Shown here: positions 14,013 to 20,786 of the stretch, in pieces | Layout: each line of letters begins with the position of its first letter | Position numbering within the stretch: the first letter of the stretch is position 1 | Assembly (NCBI GenBank): GCA_002314775.1 | Contig: DCHE01000016.1 | Location: 8,252-29,037 of the forward strand | Length of the DNA stretch: 20,786 nucleotides | Reading direction: 5' to 3' | Source of the DNA: Lachnospiraceae bacterium UBA1760 | Lineage (GTDB): Bacteria > Bacillota > Clostridia > Lachnospirales > Lachnospiraceae | Translations under genes and position numbers: made by a program | The notes under the pieces: model-generated | The model's input: the letters and a program-made list of their open reading frames with translations, nothing else | The model's database searches: none | Told to the model about the DNA's origin: nothing

Positions 14013-14982
14013 ATTCGGCAGAGCTATTCTTTTCGTGGCGTTTTTGCTTTCTCTTTTCTCTGATGTCTTCCTGTTTCTTTTTAAGCTCTTCAAGTCCGCT
14101 CTTATCTGATAATGTCACCTTCTTATATGCAAAAACATTATCATCACTGCCTCCACAGGACTTGAATTTTATCTTTCCAATCACATAACCATGGTACCAG
14201 CATCTTCCAACTGCCATAGAGGTGTTCTGAGTAACCTGGAACCACTTCATCTTCTTTGAGGTTTTCTTCTTACATTTGCAGCAATTAAGTGCAATTAAAT
14301 CCTTGTCCAAAAGAGCGTCTCTCTTGCAGCTAAATTCCTTAGATATAAATTCGAAGAAGCCTGCATGGTAATCCGCAATCTCCTCCTCCTTCTTCTTAGG
14401 ATGTCTGTAAAGATCGTAGCTATAAAGCTCTAGGATATCCTTCTGATTCATGGCAGCCATAACCTTTGCTGTATATCTTGCATCGTTTATTGCTGCGTGG
14501 AAGGGTTCATCCACCTCGATATCAAAATACTGAACTGCCTTCTCAAGCTTGGAAATTGCCTGGTCATCTGTAAATCTGTCTGCATAAACCTGCTGAAGAT
14601 TGTAATACTTCACAGGAAATGGAAGCTTATTCATATAGTAGAAATCCATATTGTTCTGCAGGTAGAATAAATCTGTAGATCCCCAGGTACAGAATACATA
14701 CTCCTCAGGTCCACACCATTTTAAAAATTCTGTGCAGGCCTCCTGAAACGGTTTTCCATTCTTCAATTCATTCTCATCATAGTTGAGCATTGCTCTGATG
14801 GAATTATGCAATTTTTTATAAATCTTTGGCTTTATCAGGCTTGAAAACTCACTGATAATTTCGTACTTTTCATTTACCTTGACTGCACCAATCTCAATAA
14901 TCTCAAATGGCATTCTTGGATGTTCCCCACTACGTCCAAAAGCACTCTGGTTCCACTCAAGGTCAAACACTATATAGTTCAT
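14011..14982 (-). CDS. DEDDh 3'-5' exonuclease with C-terminal Cys-rich module
   Basis: A 323-residue DnaQ/RNase T-type exonuclease. The catalytic residues are visible: D7 and E9 in VFDLEWN, an Asp in WGSTDLFYL (about residue 104) and the His/Asp pair in FHAAINDARYTA (about 161-167), which defines the DEDDh type. The region after residue 200 departs from the simple domain: it contains CCKCKK, later GRCWYHG and CGG, which could form a zinc site, and ends in a Lys/Glu-rich tail likely to bind nucleic acid. Substrate (RNA or DNA) is unknown; related KapD-like proteins are poorly characterised. AAGGA lies 9 bases before the ATG. It has its own promoter (15058-15086) after mnmG and a leader with a small ACGGA/TCCGT hairpin at 15008-15032. 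Confidence 0.85.
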   Translation of the reverse strand: MNYIVFDLEWNQSAFGRSGEHPRMPFEIIEIGAVKVNEKYEIISEFSSLIKPKIYKKLHNSIRAMLNYDENELKNGKPFQEACTEFLKWCGPEEYVFCTWGSTDLFYLQNNMDFYYMNKLPFPVKYYNLQQVYADRFTDDQAISKLEKAVQYFDIEVDEPFHAAINDARYTAKVMAAMNQKDILELYSYDLYRHPKKKEEEIADYHAGFFEFISKEFSCKRDALLDKDLIALNCCKCKKKTSKKMKWFQVTQNTSMAVGRCWYHGYVIGKIKFKSCGGSDDNVFAYKKVTLSDKSGLEELKKKQEDIREKRKQKRHEKNSSAE

Positions 14983-15057
14983 AACAAAAATCCTTCATTT
15001 CATTCATAACGGATAGGCTTAAACCCTCCGTAAAATATGGTTAGAATAACCTTATAA

Positions 15058-15086
15058 ATTATATCACATAATTTTCACATTGTCAC
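15058..15086 (-). promoter_or_regulatory. Exonuclease gene promoter
   Basis: Minus strand GTGACA (15081-15086), 17-base spacer ending TGA, perfect TATAAT (15058-15063). About 75 bases before the start codon; it makes the exonuclease gene independent of mnmEG. Confidence 0.65.
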
Positions 15087-15137
15087 TCATAGTAATCTGT
15101 CATTTTTTATACAAATATATCATTTTCAAGGCTTATC

Positions 15138-17012
15138 TTATTTTGCTGAGAGATAAACCATAAGTACTGATATGTCTGCTGGTGACACTCCTGAGATTCT
15201 GCTGGCCTGTCCTATTGACTCAGGCTTAACCATTTTAAGCTTTTGAATAGCTTCCTTTCTCAGATTGTGAACCTCGTCATAATTTATATCGGCAGGAATT
15301 CTTCTCTTCTCAAGCTTTTTAAAATGCTCCACCTGCTGCTTCTGTCTCACTATATATCCTTCATATTTTATGGAAATATTAATCTGATTCATTACCTCAC
15401 TTGAAAGTCCCTCTGGCCTTTCAGGGTCTAGAGGTGCAACCATCTCATAGGATAATTCCGGTCTTCTTATAAGCTCCGAAAGACTGGCCGCTGTTTTAAG
15501 CTCTGAGCTTTCGTGTGAGAGTAAAAACTCCTGGGTGTTTCTGTTTGCACCTATCATAACAGAGTTTAATCTCTCGATTTCACTGTTAATCTGCTCTCTC
15601 TTCTCGCAGAATTTTGCATATCTTTCCTCATCTATAAGACCTATTTCATGACCAATATCTGTAAGTCTTAGGTCTGCATTGTCCTGTCTTAACAGAAGTC
15701 TGTATTCTGATCTCGAGGTCATCATACGGTATGGCTCAGCGGTTTCCTTGGTTACAAGGTCATCGATAAGAACTCCGATATAGCCCTCAGAACGGTCTAT
15801 AACTACAGGCTCCTCGCCCTTAACCTTTCTTGCTGCATTTATTCCAGCCATAATTCCCTGGGCTGCTGCCTCCTCGTATCCGGAGCTTCCATTTATCTGT
15901 CCTGCAGAAAAAAGTCCTGAAACCTTCTTAAACTCAAGGGATGGCTTGAGGTCTATGGCAGATATACAGTCGTACTCGATGGCGTAGGCATTTCTTGTGA
16001 TTATTACATTCTCAAGTCCTGGCACCGTTCTTATCATCTCGTACTGCACATCCTCTGGAAGAGATGAGGACATACCACCCATGTACATCTCATTTGTGAA
16101 TTCACCCTCTGGCTCGATAAAAAGCTGATGACGATTCTTGTCTGGGAACTTCATAACCTTGTCCTCAATCGATGGACAGTATCTCGGACCTGTTCCCTCT
16201 ATAAAACCTGAGTAAAGTGGCGAACGGTCAATGTTTGCCTTTATAATATCGTGAGTCTTTTCATTTGTGTAAGTGAGCCAGCAGGAAATCTGCTCTCTCT
16301 TTATATCCTCCTCAGTGTTGGTAAATGAAAATGGCACAATGTGCTCATCTCCCTTTTGCTCCTCCATCTTCGAAAAATCAATGCTCTTTTTGTCAAGTCT
16401 TGCAGGAGTTCCTGTCTTAAATCTTCTTATGTATATTCCATTTTCCTTCATGGATTCTGAAAGATGGTTAGCGGCCTGAAGTCCATTTGGACCGGTATGA
16501 TTTACCACATCTCCGTAAATGCATCTGGCCTTGAGGTAGGTTCCTGTACAAAGAACTGCTGCCCTTGCGTGATATATTGCCCCCGAAAAGGTCTTAACTC
16601 CGGTCAAAACATCATTCTCGATGATAAGCTCTGATACCTCTGCCTGTCTAATAGTAAGGTTTTCTTCCTTCTGCATTGTGAGTCGCATCTGCTTTGTGTA
16701 CTCAACCTTGTCGGCCTGGGCTCTCAGTGAATGCACGGCAGGTCCCTTAGATGCATTTAGCATCTTGGACTGGATATAGGTCTTGTCGATGTTCTTACCC
16801 ATCTCTCCACCTAATGCATCAATCTCTCTTACCAAATGTCCCTTTGAGCTTCCTCCAACATTTGGATTGCAGGGCATAAGGGCAATGCTGTCCATGCTTA
16901 CTGTAAATACTATTGTCTTAAGGCCCATTCTTGCCGCGGCAAGTGCTGCCTCGCAGCCCGCATGTCCGGCACCAACAACTACCACGTCATAATATTCTTC
17001 TACTACTGCCAT
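15138..17012 (-). CDS. mnmG: tRNA uridine-5-carboxymethylaminomethyl modification enzyme MnmG
   Basis: FAD-dependent partner of MnmE; together they add the carboxymethylaminomethyl or aminomethyl group to C5 of the wobble uridine U34 in tRNAs reading two-fold degenerate codons. The 624-residue protein has the usual length. It shows the FAD-binding VVVGAGHAGCEAALAAARMG (G14-x-G16-x-x-G19), the conserved MPCNPNVGGSSKGHLVREIDALGG, the AVLCTGTYL segment with a conserved Cys, the RRFKTGTPARLD motif, GLFSAGQINGSSGYEEAAAQG, and a C-terminal helical domain with EGYIVRQKQQVEHFKKLE that binds MnmE and tRNA. The ATG has only a weak AAGAG-type ribosome binding site. It follows mnmE by 141 bases that contain a palindromic element; this gap is longer than usual for the pair. 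Confidence 0.97.
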   Translation of the reverse strand: MAVVEEYYDVVVVGAGHAGCEAALAAARMGLKTIVFTVSMDSIALMPCNPNVGGSSKGHLVREIDALGGEMGKNIDKTYIQSKMLNASKGPAVHSLRAQADKVEYTKQMRLTMQKEENLTIRQAEVSELIIENDVLTGVKTFSGAIYHARAAVLCTGTYLKARCIYGDVVNHTGPNGLQAANHLSESMKENGIYIRRFKTGTPARLDKKSIDFSKMEEQKGDEHIVPFSFTNTEEDIKREQISCWLTYTNEKTHDIIKANIDRSPLYSGFIEGTGPRYCPSIEDKVMKFPDKNRHQLFIEPEGEFTNEMYMGGMSSSLPEDVQYEMIRTVPGLENVIITRNAYAIEYDCISAIDLKPSLEFKKVSGLFSAGQINGSSGYEEAAAQGIMAGINAARKVKGEEPVVIDRSEGYIGVLIDDLVTKETAEPYRMMTSRSEYRLLLRQDNADLRLTDIGHEIGLIDEERYAKFCEKREQINSEIERLNSVMIGANRNTQEFLLSHESSELKTAASLSELIRRPELSYEMVAPLDPERPEGLSSEVMNQINISIKYEGYIVRQKQQVEHFKKLEKRRIPADINYDEVHNLRKEAIQKLKMVKPESIGQASRISGVSPADISVLMVYLSAK

Positions 17013-17069
17013 CTTTATCTCTTCTTTCTTATATATAAATACAAGTTTGTCTCACGATTTAAAGCGTTC

Positions 17070-17128
17070 ATAAGCATTCCCTTTATCCCCGCTTATGTCT
17101 CCACGCCTTAGAGGCGGGGATTGCTTAT
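17070..17128. repeat. 59 bp palindromic element between mnmE and mnmG
   Basis: ATAAGCA (17070-17076) pairs with TGCTTAT (17122-17128) and ATCCCCGC (17085-17092) with GCGGGGAT (17114-17121), with an 8-base bulge on the left and a 21-base loop. The loop holds CCACGCC, which can pair alternatively with GGCGGGG. No T-run follows, so it is not a terminator. The GC-rich, two-state hairpin in AT-rich DNA resembles the ends of IS200/IS605-type elements or a palindromic MITE; it may also act as an RNA processing site. Confidence 0.6.
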
Positions 17129-17153
17129 CTACTTTCAAACACCGTAATCCTGT

Positions 17154-18584
17154 TTATTTACCCATACAGAACTCACTGAAAATCTTATCTGCGAGGTCAT
17201 CTCTAAGTGCCTCACCTATTATCAGTCCAAGGCTCTCATAGGCGCTCAGTAAATCTATGGTGAAGAAGTCCTCCTCCATTCCATCCTCGATACTCTTACG
17301 TACCAGAAGAAGGCTTTCTCTTGCATCCATAAATGCTTCCTTATGTCTCTGGTTTGTTATATAAAGCTCATCATTGTAGCCTATTTCACTGTTAAAAAAC
17401 ATCTCCTTAAGAAGCTCTGAGAGCTCCTTTTTTCCGTCACTTTTTGCAGCGGAAATATAAAGGATATTTTTGTATTTCGTATCAGTATCTGAGGCACTGC
17501 CATTTTCTGTAACGATGCTCGCTTCTTCCAAAAGCTTTAGAAGCCTTTCCATATCAAGCTTAATCTCAAGATCATTTTTATTAATTAATGTAACAACCTT
17601 TTTTCCGGATATTTTATCAATAATATCCTTATCCTCCTCGCAAAGCTCCTCTGAGCCATCGATTATATATAAAACCAAATCGGCATCATTTATGTTCTCA
17701 ACTGCCTTCTTTACACCGATTTTTTCGACCTTATCTTCGGTATTTCTTATTCCAGCAGTATCTATGAGGTTAAGTATCATACCATCGATATTCACTGACT
17801 CCTCAAGCGTATCTCTTGTAGTTCCAGCAATGTCTGTTACTATGGCTCTTTCCTCTCCGAGAAGCATATTTAATACTGAGGATTTTCCTGCATTCGGTCT
17901 TCCAACTATTGCAGTTTTTATACCCTCCTTGATGAGCCTTCCGCTATCAGAGGATTTAATCAGTCTCTCAACCTCATTTAAAATATCCTGCACATCTGTG
18001 AGAAGTCTTTCGCTGTAACCCTCAAGGCTGTAATTCTCCGGGTCATCTAGTGCAGATTCTATGTAGGCAGTGTGATAAAGAAGCTTCTCCCTCATAGAAT
18101 TAATCTTCTCCTTAAGCTCGCCTCTCAGTTCTCTCTCTGAGGATTTGAGTGCAAGCTCACTTTTTGCATTAATTACATCTATAACCGCCTCGGCCTGACT
18201 CATATCAATTCGTCCTCCAAGATAGGCTCTCTTCGTAAATTCACCCGGCTCAGCAGTCCTCGCTCCCTGCTTTAAAAGCTCGTACATAACTCTTCTTAAT
18301 ACCACCATTCCACCGTGACAGTTTATCTCAACCGTATCCTCAGTGGTATAGGTGTGAGGAGCCTTCATCTTAAGGACAATTACCTCGTCAATTATCTCAC
18401 CATCCTCAACGCTTATAATATTTCCGTAGGCTGCCTCATAGCTTTTCATTGCCTCAATATTCTTTTTTCCTCTAAATACCTTTTCTGCAATTGAAAATGC
18501 CTCATCACCACTAAGTCTAATGATTCCAATTCCTGCATTTCCCATGCCTGTAGCTATGGCGCAGATAGTGTCCTTAATTCTCAC
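17154..18584 (-). CDS. mnmE: tRNA modification GTPase MnmE
   Basis: Potassium-dependent GTPase that works with MnmG on the tRNA wobble uridine. The 476-residue protein has an N-terminal formyl-tetrahydrofolate-binding domain (IKDTICAIATGMGNAGIGIIRLSG to about 120, including GEFTKRAYLGGRIDMSQAEAV), a helical middle and an inserted G domain with G1 GRPNAGKS (228-235), G2 in DIAGTTRD (251-258), G3 DTAGIR (275-280) and G4 NKND (335-338). It ends with CMGK, the C-terminal motif whose Cys is conserved. Slightly longer than usual because of an extra Ser/Asp/Thr-rich segment near 360. The start codon is GTG at 18584, with AAAGG 9 bases before it; the conserved N-terminus begins right there, so no alternative start is needed. 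First gene of the mnmE-mnmG unit. Confidence 0.97.
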   Translation of the reverse strand: MRIKDTICAIATGMGNAGIGIIRLSGDEAFSIAEKVFRGKKNIEAMKSYEAAYGNIISVEDGEIIDEVIVLKMKAPHTYTTEDTVEINCHGGMVVLRRVMYELLKQGARTAEPGEFTKRAYLGGRIDMSQAEAVIDVINAKSELALKSSERELRGELKEKINSMREKLLYHTAYIESALDDPENYSLEGYSERLLTDVQDILNEVERLIKSSDSGRLIKEGIKTAIVGRPNAGKSSVLNMLLGEERAIVTDIAGTTRDTLEESVNIDGMILNLIDTAGIRNTEDKVEKIGVKKAVENINDADLVLYIIDGSEELCEEDKDIIDKISGKKVVTLINKNDLEIKLDMERLLKLLEEASIVTENGSASDTDTKYKNILYISAAKSDGKKELSELLKEMFFNSEIGYNDELYITNQRHKEAFMDARESLLLVRKSIEDGMEEDFFTIDLLSAYESLGLIIGEALRDDLADKIFSEFCMGK

Positions 18585-18631
18585 AGTTTTTACCTTTCTA
18601 ATGATAAATAGATATTGCTTTATTTTACCTA

Positions 18632-18637
18632 ATTATA
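18632..18637 (-). promoter_or_regulatory. Possible mnmE -10 element
   Basis: Perfect TATAAT on the minus strand, about 48 bases before the mnmE start, after the terminator of the upstream gene. I see no good -35 at the expected distance. Confidence 0.4.
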
Positions 18638-18705
18638 GGCATACCTTAGATAATAATAATTGAATTTCTTTTGTTTGTCTAGTAAGTTAAAGAGTATTTT
18701 GAGCA

Positions 18706-18743
18706 TACAAAAACTCGGGCAGGATTTTCCTCCGCCCGAGTTT
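18706..18743 (-). terminator. Terminator after the Gln-rich zinc-ribbon gene
   Basis: AAACTCGGGC (18711-18720) pairs with GCCCGAGTTT (18734-18743), with an inner AGGA/TCCT step. On the minus strand the stem ends in a T5 run. It lies about 30 bases after the stop codon of the gene at 18774. Confidence 0.88.
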
Positions 18744-18773
18744 AATCTTAATAATTAAGTTCCTTAACTAGAA

Positions 18774-19691
18774 TTATTTCTCACCCTTGATAAGCTTCAT
18801 AGCAGGCTCTACACAAAGTGCAAGGATTCCGATAATACACATATAGAATGCGTAGCCGTATCCACCTGATACTTTACCTAATATTGTGTTACCATATTCC
18901 TTAGCTTCTTTAATAGCTGTAACCACTTCTCTAAATGTACCATTAAATGTACATAAGAAGAATAATACTACCATTAATGCTATCACGTAGAAATCACTAA
19001 AAGGAAGATTTCTATACTTCTGCATAAAGCTATCTGTTCCAGGAATGTTAACATTTTTCTCTGCAATAACTGCAACCTGTGCAACACATGCTACAATAAA
19101 CAGTAATGACCAAAGCTTAAGGATTCCTCCGTCAGATGCCCAAAGACCAGCTGAATGACTTTTTCCCCAATATGAAGCGTGTATCCAGCCTGGTAAAAAT
19201 GATGCCAGGAATACAAATAATACTCCGCCATAGCTTACAATCTTCATTGGATCAGACTTCATATCTTCAATAATACCGTTCATATTGATAATACCGCCTG
19301 AATTTGTTCTTACATTTCCCACAGCTTTTGGATTATTGTACTGGCCATTTGGCTGATTGCCGTACTGCTGTGGCTGACCGTACTGCTGCTGGTTACCGTA
19401 CTGCTGTGGCTGTCCATACTGCTGATTGCCGTACTGCTGCTGTCCATACTGCTGCTGGTTACTGAACTGCTGGTTGCCATACTGCTGTGGCTGACCGTAC
19501 TGCTGGTTGCCATACTGCTGTGGCTGGCCGTACTGCTGCTGTCCATTCTGCTGCTGGTTACTAAACTGCTGATTACCGTACTGCTGCTGTGAAGCCTCAT
19601 TAGCCTGTACAGCATAAGTTACTGGAGCCTGACACATAGGACAGACTCTGCTTCCCTCTGTTATCTGGTTTCCACAATTGTTACAAATCAT
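18774..19691 (-). CDS. Zinc-ribbon, Gln-rich-repeat membrane protein, function unknown
   Basis: A 305-residue protein. Residues 1-22 are a zinc ribbon with cysteines at 3, 6, 17 and 20. Residues about 35-120 are a low-complexity region built from QQYGNQ, QYGQPQ and FSNQQQ words, containing almost only Gln, Tyr, Gly, Asn and Pro. Four hydrophobic segments follow: near 151-172 (IVSYGGVLFVFLASFLPGW), 192-209, 234-252 and 276-297. GGAGG lies about 8 bases before the ATG. The architecture matches the protein at 10406-11203 (same cysteine spacing, four membrane segments), with the charged linker there replaced here by the Q-rich repeat. The repeat region could drive self-association. A single gene with its own terminator. 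Function unknown. Confidence 0.82.
   Translation of the reverse strand: MICNNCGNQITEGSRVCPMCQAPVTYAVQANEASQQQYGNQQFSNQQQNGQQQYGQPQQYGNQQYGQPQQYGNQQFSNQQQYGQQQYGNQQYGQPQQYGNQQQYGQPQQYGNQPNGQYNNPKAVGNVRTNSGGIINMNGIIEDMKSDPMKIVSYGGVLFVFLASFLPGWIHASYWGKSHSAGLWASDGGILKLWSLLFIVACVAQVAVIAEKNVNIPGTDSFMQKYRNLPFSDFYVIALMVVLFFLCTFNGTFREVVTAIKEAKEYGNTILGKVSGGYGYAFYMCIIGILALCVEPAMKLIKGEK
19340..19604 (-). repeat. Coding tandem repeats (Gln/Tyr/Gly)
   Basis: Degenerate in-frame DNA repeats made mainly of CAG/CAA, TAC/TAT and GGC/GGT codons, with units of 15 to 30 bases such as CAGCAGTACGG. Copy number should be prone to slippage. Confidence 0.8.
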
Positions 19692-19809
19692 AACTTTTCC
19701 TCCATTTTTTCATATAGATACTAGAGTCCCTCTCCATTTCGTGAATTCCTTCTTAAGCAAGTCTGTCAGCTATTCAATGTCGTTACTTCACTATAATGGA
19801 CCGTTTCTC

Positions 19810-19842
19810 TAAAAAGGTAGTCAGCATTAAGCTAACTACCTT
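19810..19842 (-). terminator. Terminator after the histidine phosphatase
   Basis: AAGGTAGT (19814-19821) pairs with ACTACCTT (19835-19842), a C-A mismatch and AGC/GCT continue the stem. The minus strand continues into TTTTTA. It lies about 115 bases beyond the phosphatase stop codon. Confidence 0.7.
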
Positions 19843-19891
19843 ACTAATCTAACATATAAATCTATTATAATCTATATATCTTTTAACTATT

Positions 19892-19924
19892 ATGCATAAA
19901 TGTATGCATTTTTCGACGAAAAAT
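19892..19924. repeat. Two adjacent perfect palindromes
   Basis: ATGCATA-AATG-TATGCAT (19892-19909) runs directly into ATTTTTCG-A-CGAAAAAT (19908-19924), sharing two bases. They lie between the phosphatase stop and its terminator and upstream of the Gln-rich gene. Confidence 0.55.
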
Positions 19925-19956
19925 CACTACATAATATTTTATCTTCTATCTGTCAT

Positions 19957-20487
19957 CTACAAATCGTACTCAAGAACCTTGCAATTATCCAAATTGAAAT
20001 CGAAAAATTCATCATTATTGAGACTCGAAAAATAAGAATTGATTACTCTGCACACCCCTCCGTGACTGATTATCATAATGTTTTTATTGTCATATTTAAA
20101 CTTGATCTCATCTAAAAGATTATATACTCTCTGAACAACTCTAAGTAATGTCTCCCCCTTTGGATACTCATAGCCAAACTGCTGAAATGTATGTGTAAAT
20201 CCAGGTGTTGCCTCATAGGTTCCATCTGTCAGGCCAAAATCTCTCTCCATCAGTCTGTCATCAAAAATAACCTTTGCTCCAATCTTCTCCCCTACTATCT
20301 CTGCTGTATTCCTTGCTCTTTTAAGTGGTGAAGAAATAATTATATCAACACAGTTAATTGTCATCTTGTCCGCCAGCTCATATGCCTGTCTTATTCCTCT
20401 ATCTGTGAGTTCAACATCTGCTCTGCCACATATTCTCTGCTCAATATTAAACTGTGTCTGTCCATGCCTTGCTACGTAAAGTCTCAT
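19957..20487 (-). CDS. Histidine phosphatase family protein (phosphoglycerate mutase-like)
   Basis: A 176-residue protein of the two-histidine phosphatase superfamily. The catalytic RHG motif is at residues 7-9 of MRLYVARHGQTQFN; the second catalytic His lies in IISHGGV near residue 141. Other family marks are LTDRGIRQAYELA, IISSPLKRARNTAEI with the phosphate-binding Arg, and the acidic ERDFG segment. The length matches small broad-specificity phosphatases (CobC/PhoE-like) rather than true cofactor-dependent phosphoglycerate mutase (about 230-250 residues), and no cobalamin genes are nearby. GAGGAA lies before the ATG. It seems to be a single gene, with possible promoters at 20512-20517 and 20572-20577 (both TATAAT on the minus strand). 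Substrate unknown. Confidence 0.9.
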   Translation of the reverse strand: MRLYVARHGQTQFNIEQRICGRADVELTDRGIRQAYELADKMTINCVDIIISSPLKRARNTAEIVGEKIGAKVIFDDRLMERDFGLTDGTYEATPGFTHTFQQFGYEYPKGETLLRVVQRVYNLLDEIKFKYDNKNIMIISHGGVCRVINSYFSSLNNDEFFDFNLDNCKVLEYDL

Positions 20488-20541
20488 ATCAATTCCTCAT
20501 ACTTACCAGATATTATATTTGCTAATAACTTAGTCAAACCT

Positions 20542-20563
20542 GGCAATGAATTCGACCATTGCC
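20542..20563 (-). promoter_or_regulatory. Inverted repeat before the phosphatase gene
   Basis: GGCAATG (20542-20548) and CATTGCC (20557-20563) form a perfect 7 bp inverted repeat with an 8-base centre. It lies between two TATAAT elements (20512-20517 and 20572-20577) and could be an operator or a leader hairpin. Confidence 0.4.
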
Positions 20564-20716
20564 CATTCTTTATTATAGACCAATATTTATATTTATTAAA
20601 GATTTACGAAAAAGAAAAAACAGGCTAAAAACCTTAAATAATAAGGTTTGGATTTATAACTACTTCTTAGTAAGTCTAAAAGAATCCAATTTTTATTCAT
20701 AAAAATTTCTATGCAT

Positions 20717-20753
20717 AAAAAATAGCCCCAATCGAATCAATTCGATCAGAACT
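20717..20753 (-). terminator. Terminator after the tRNA gene
   Basis: On the minus strand a 13-pair stem (20724-20736 with 20741-20753, including several G-U pairs) with a 4-base loop is followed by ATTTTTT (20717-20723). It begins 12 bases after the tRNA 3' end. Confidence 0.8.
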
Positions 20754-20764
20754 AGGATAATTAG

Positions 20765-20786
20765 TGGGCCGCCGGGGGCTCGAACC
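20765..20786 (-). tRNA. 3' end of a tRNA gene (cut by window edge)
   Basis: Only the T arm and 3' acceptor strand are visible: GGTTCGAGCC at the edge fits T-stem and loop positions 52-61, followed by the 3' T-stem strand, an acceptor strand GCGGCCC and discriminator A73. CTAA follows, so the CCA end is not encoded. The anticodon lies outside the window, so the identity cannot be given. Confidence 0.75.

Noticed and set aside
17470..18018. 182-codon Ser-rich plus-strand frame
   Set aside because: Antisense shadow of the mnmE G domain, with no start signals.
20629..20649. Hairpin AAACCTTA with TAAGGTTT as a terminator
   Set aside because: The T-run is not directly adjacent on either strand and no gene ends there; possible but unsupported.

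Overview
The window looks like part of a low-GC, Gram-positive anaerobe of the Clostridia, most likely a butyrate-producing Lachnospiraceae (Butyrivibrio, Coprococcus or a relative). I infer this from the ptb-buk pair, AT-rich gaps with GGAGG-type ribosome binding sites, a CBS-type family II pyrophosphatase, a clostridial-style EPSP synthase and the mnmE-mnmG pair. Genus is not decidable from the sequence alone.

Layout, left to right. (1) 1-247: start of a Gln/Tyr/Gly-rich protein that runs off the left edge. (2) 514-3072, minus strand: butyrate kinase and phosphate butyryltransferase behind one promoter that carries a perfect palindrome, then a small Lys-rich membrane protein. (3) 3334-4849, plus: a MATE transporter with a 4 x 14 bp tandem repeat in its leader and a strong terminator. 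(4) 4875-8839, minus: the most unusual segment. A Lon-like AAA+ ATPase without a protease domain, a small XRE-type regulator and a Ro60/DUF2828-like protein with a von Willebrand A domain, together with two structured RNA candidates: a GC-rich leader before the ATPase gene and a separate, promoter-plus-terminator RNA of about 120 nt just before the vWA gene. (5) 8870-11203: aroA (plus) and a zinc-ribbon membrane protein (minus), convergent on a shared terminator. (6) 11353-13975, plus: a CBS/DRTGG manganese pyrophosphatase behind a 5 x 12 bp tandem repeat, then rsmG. (7) 13977-18584, minus: a DEDDh exonuclease with a C-terminal Cys-rich module, mnmG and mnmE, with a 59 bp palindromic element between the last two. 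(8) 18706-20487, minus: a second zinc-ribbon membrane protein with a Gln-rich repeat and a histidine phosphatase. (9) 20717-20786: terminator and 3' end of a tRNA that continues past the right edge.

How the genes work together: ptb and buk convert butyryl-CoA to butyrate with ATP gain. MnmE and MnmG form the wobble-uridine modification complex. rsmG, often the next gene after mnmG, here stands apart on the other strand. The ATPase, XRE and vWA genes are codirectional and separately promoted. By analogy with AAA+/vWA pairs (RavA-ViaA, CoxD-CoxE) and with Ro60-Y RNA loci, I propose a chaperone/RNA-binding system with its own small RNA; this is inference.

All promoters, hairpins and RNAs were found by eye. 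No folding, database or comparative analysis was run.
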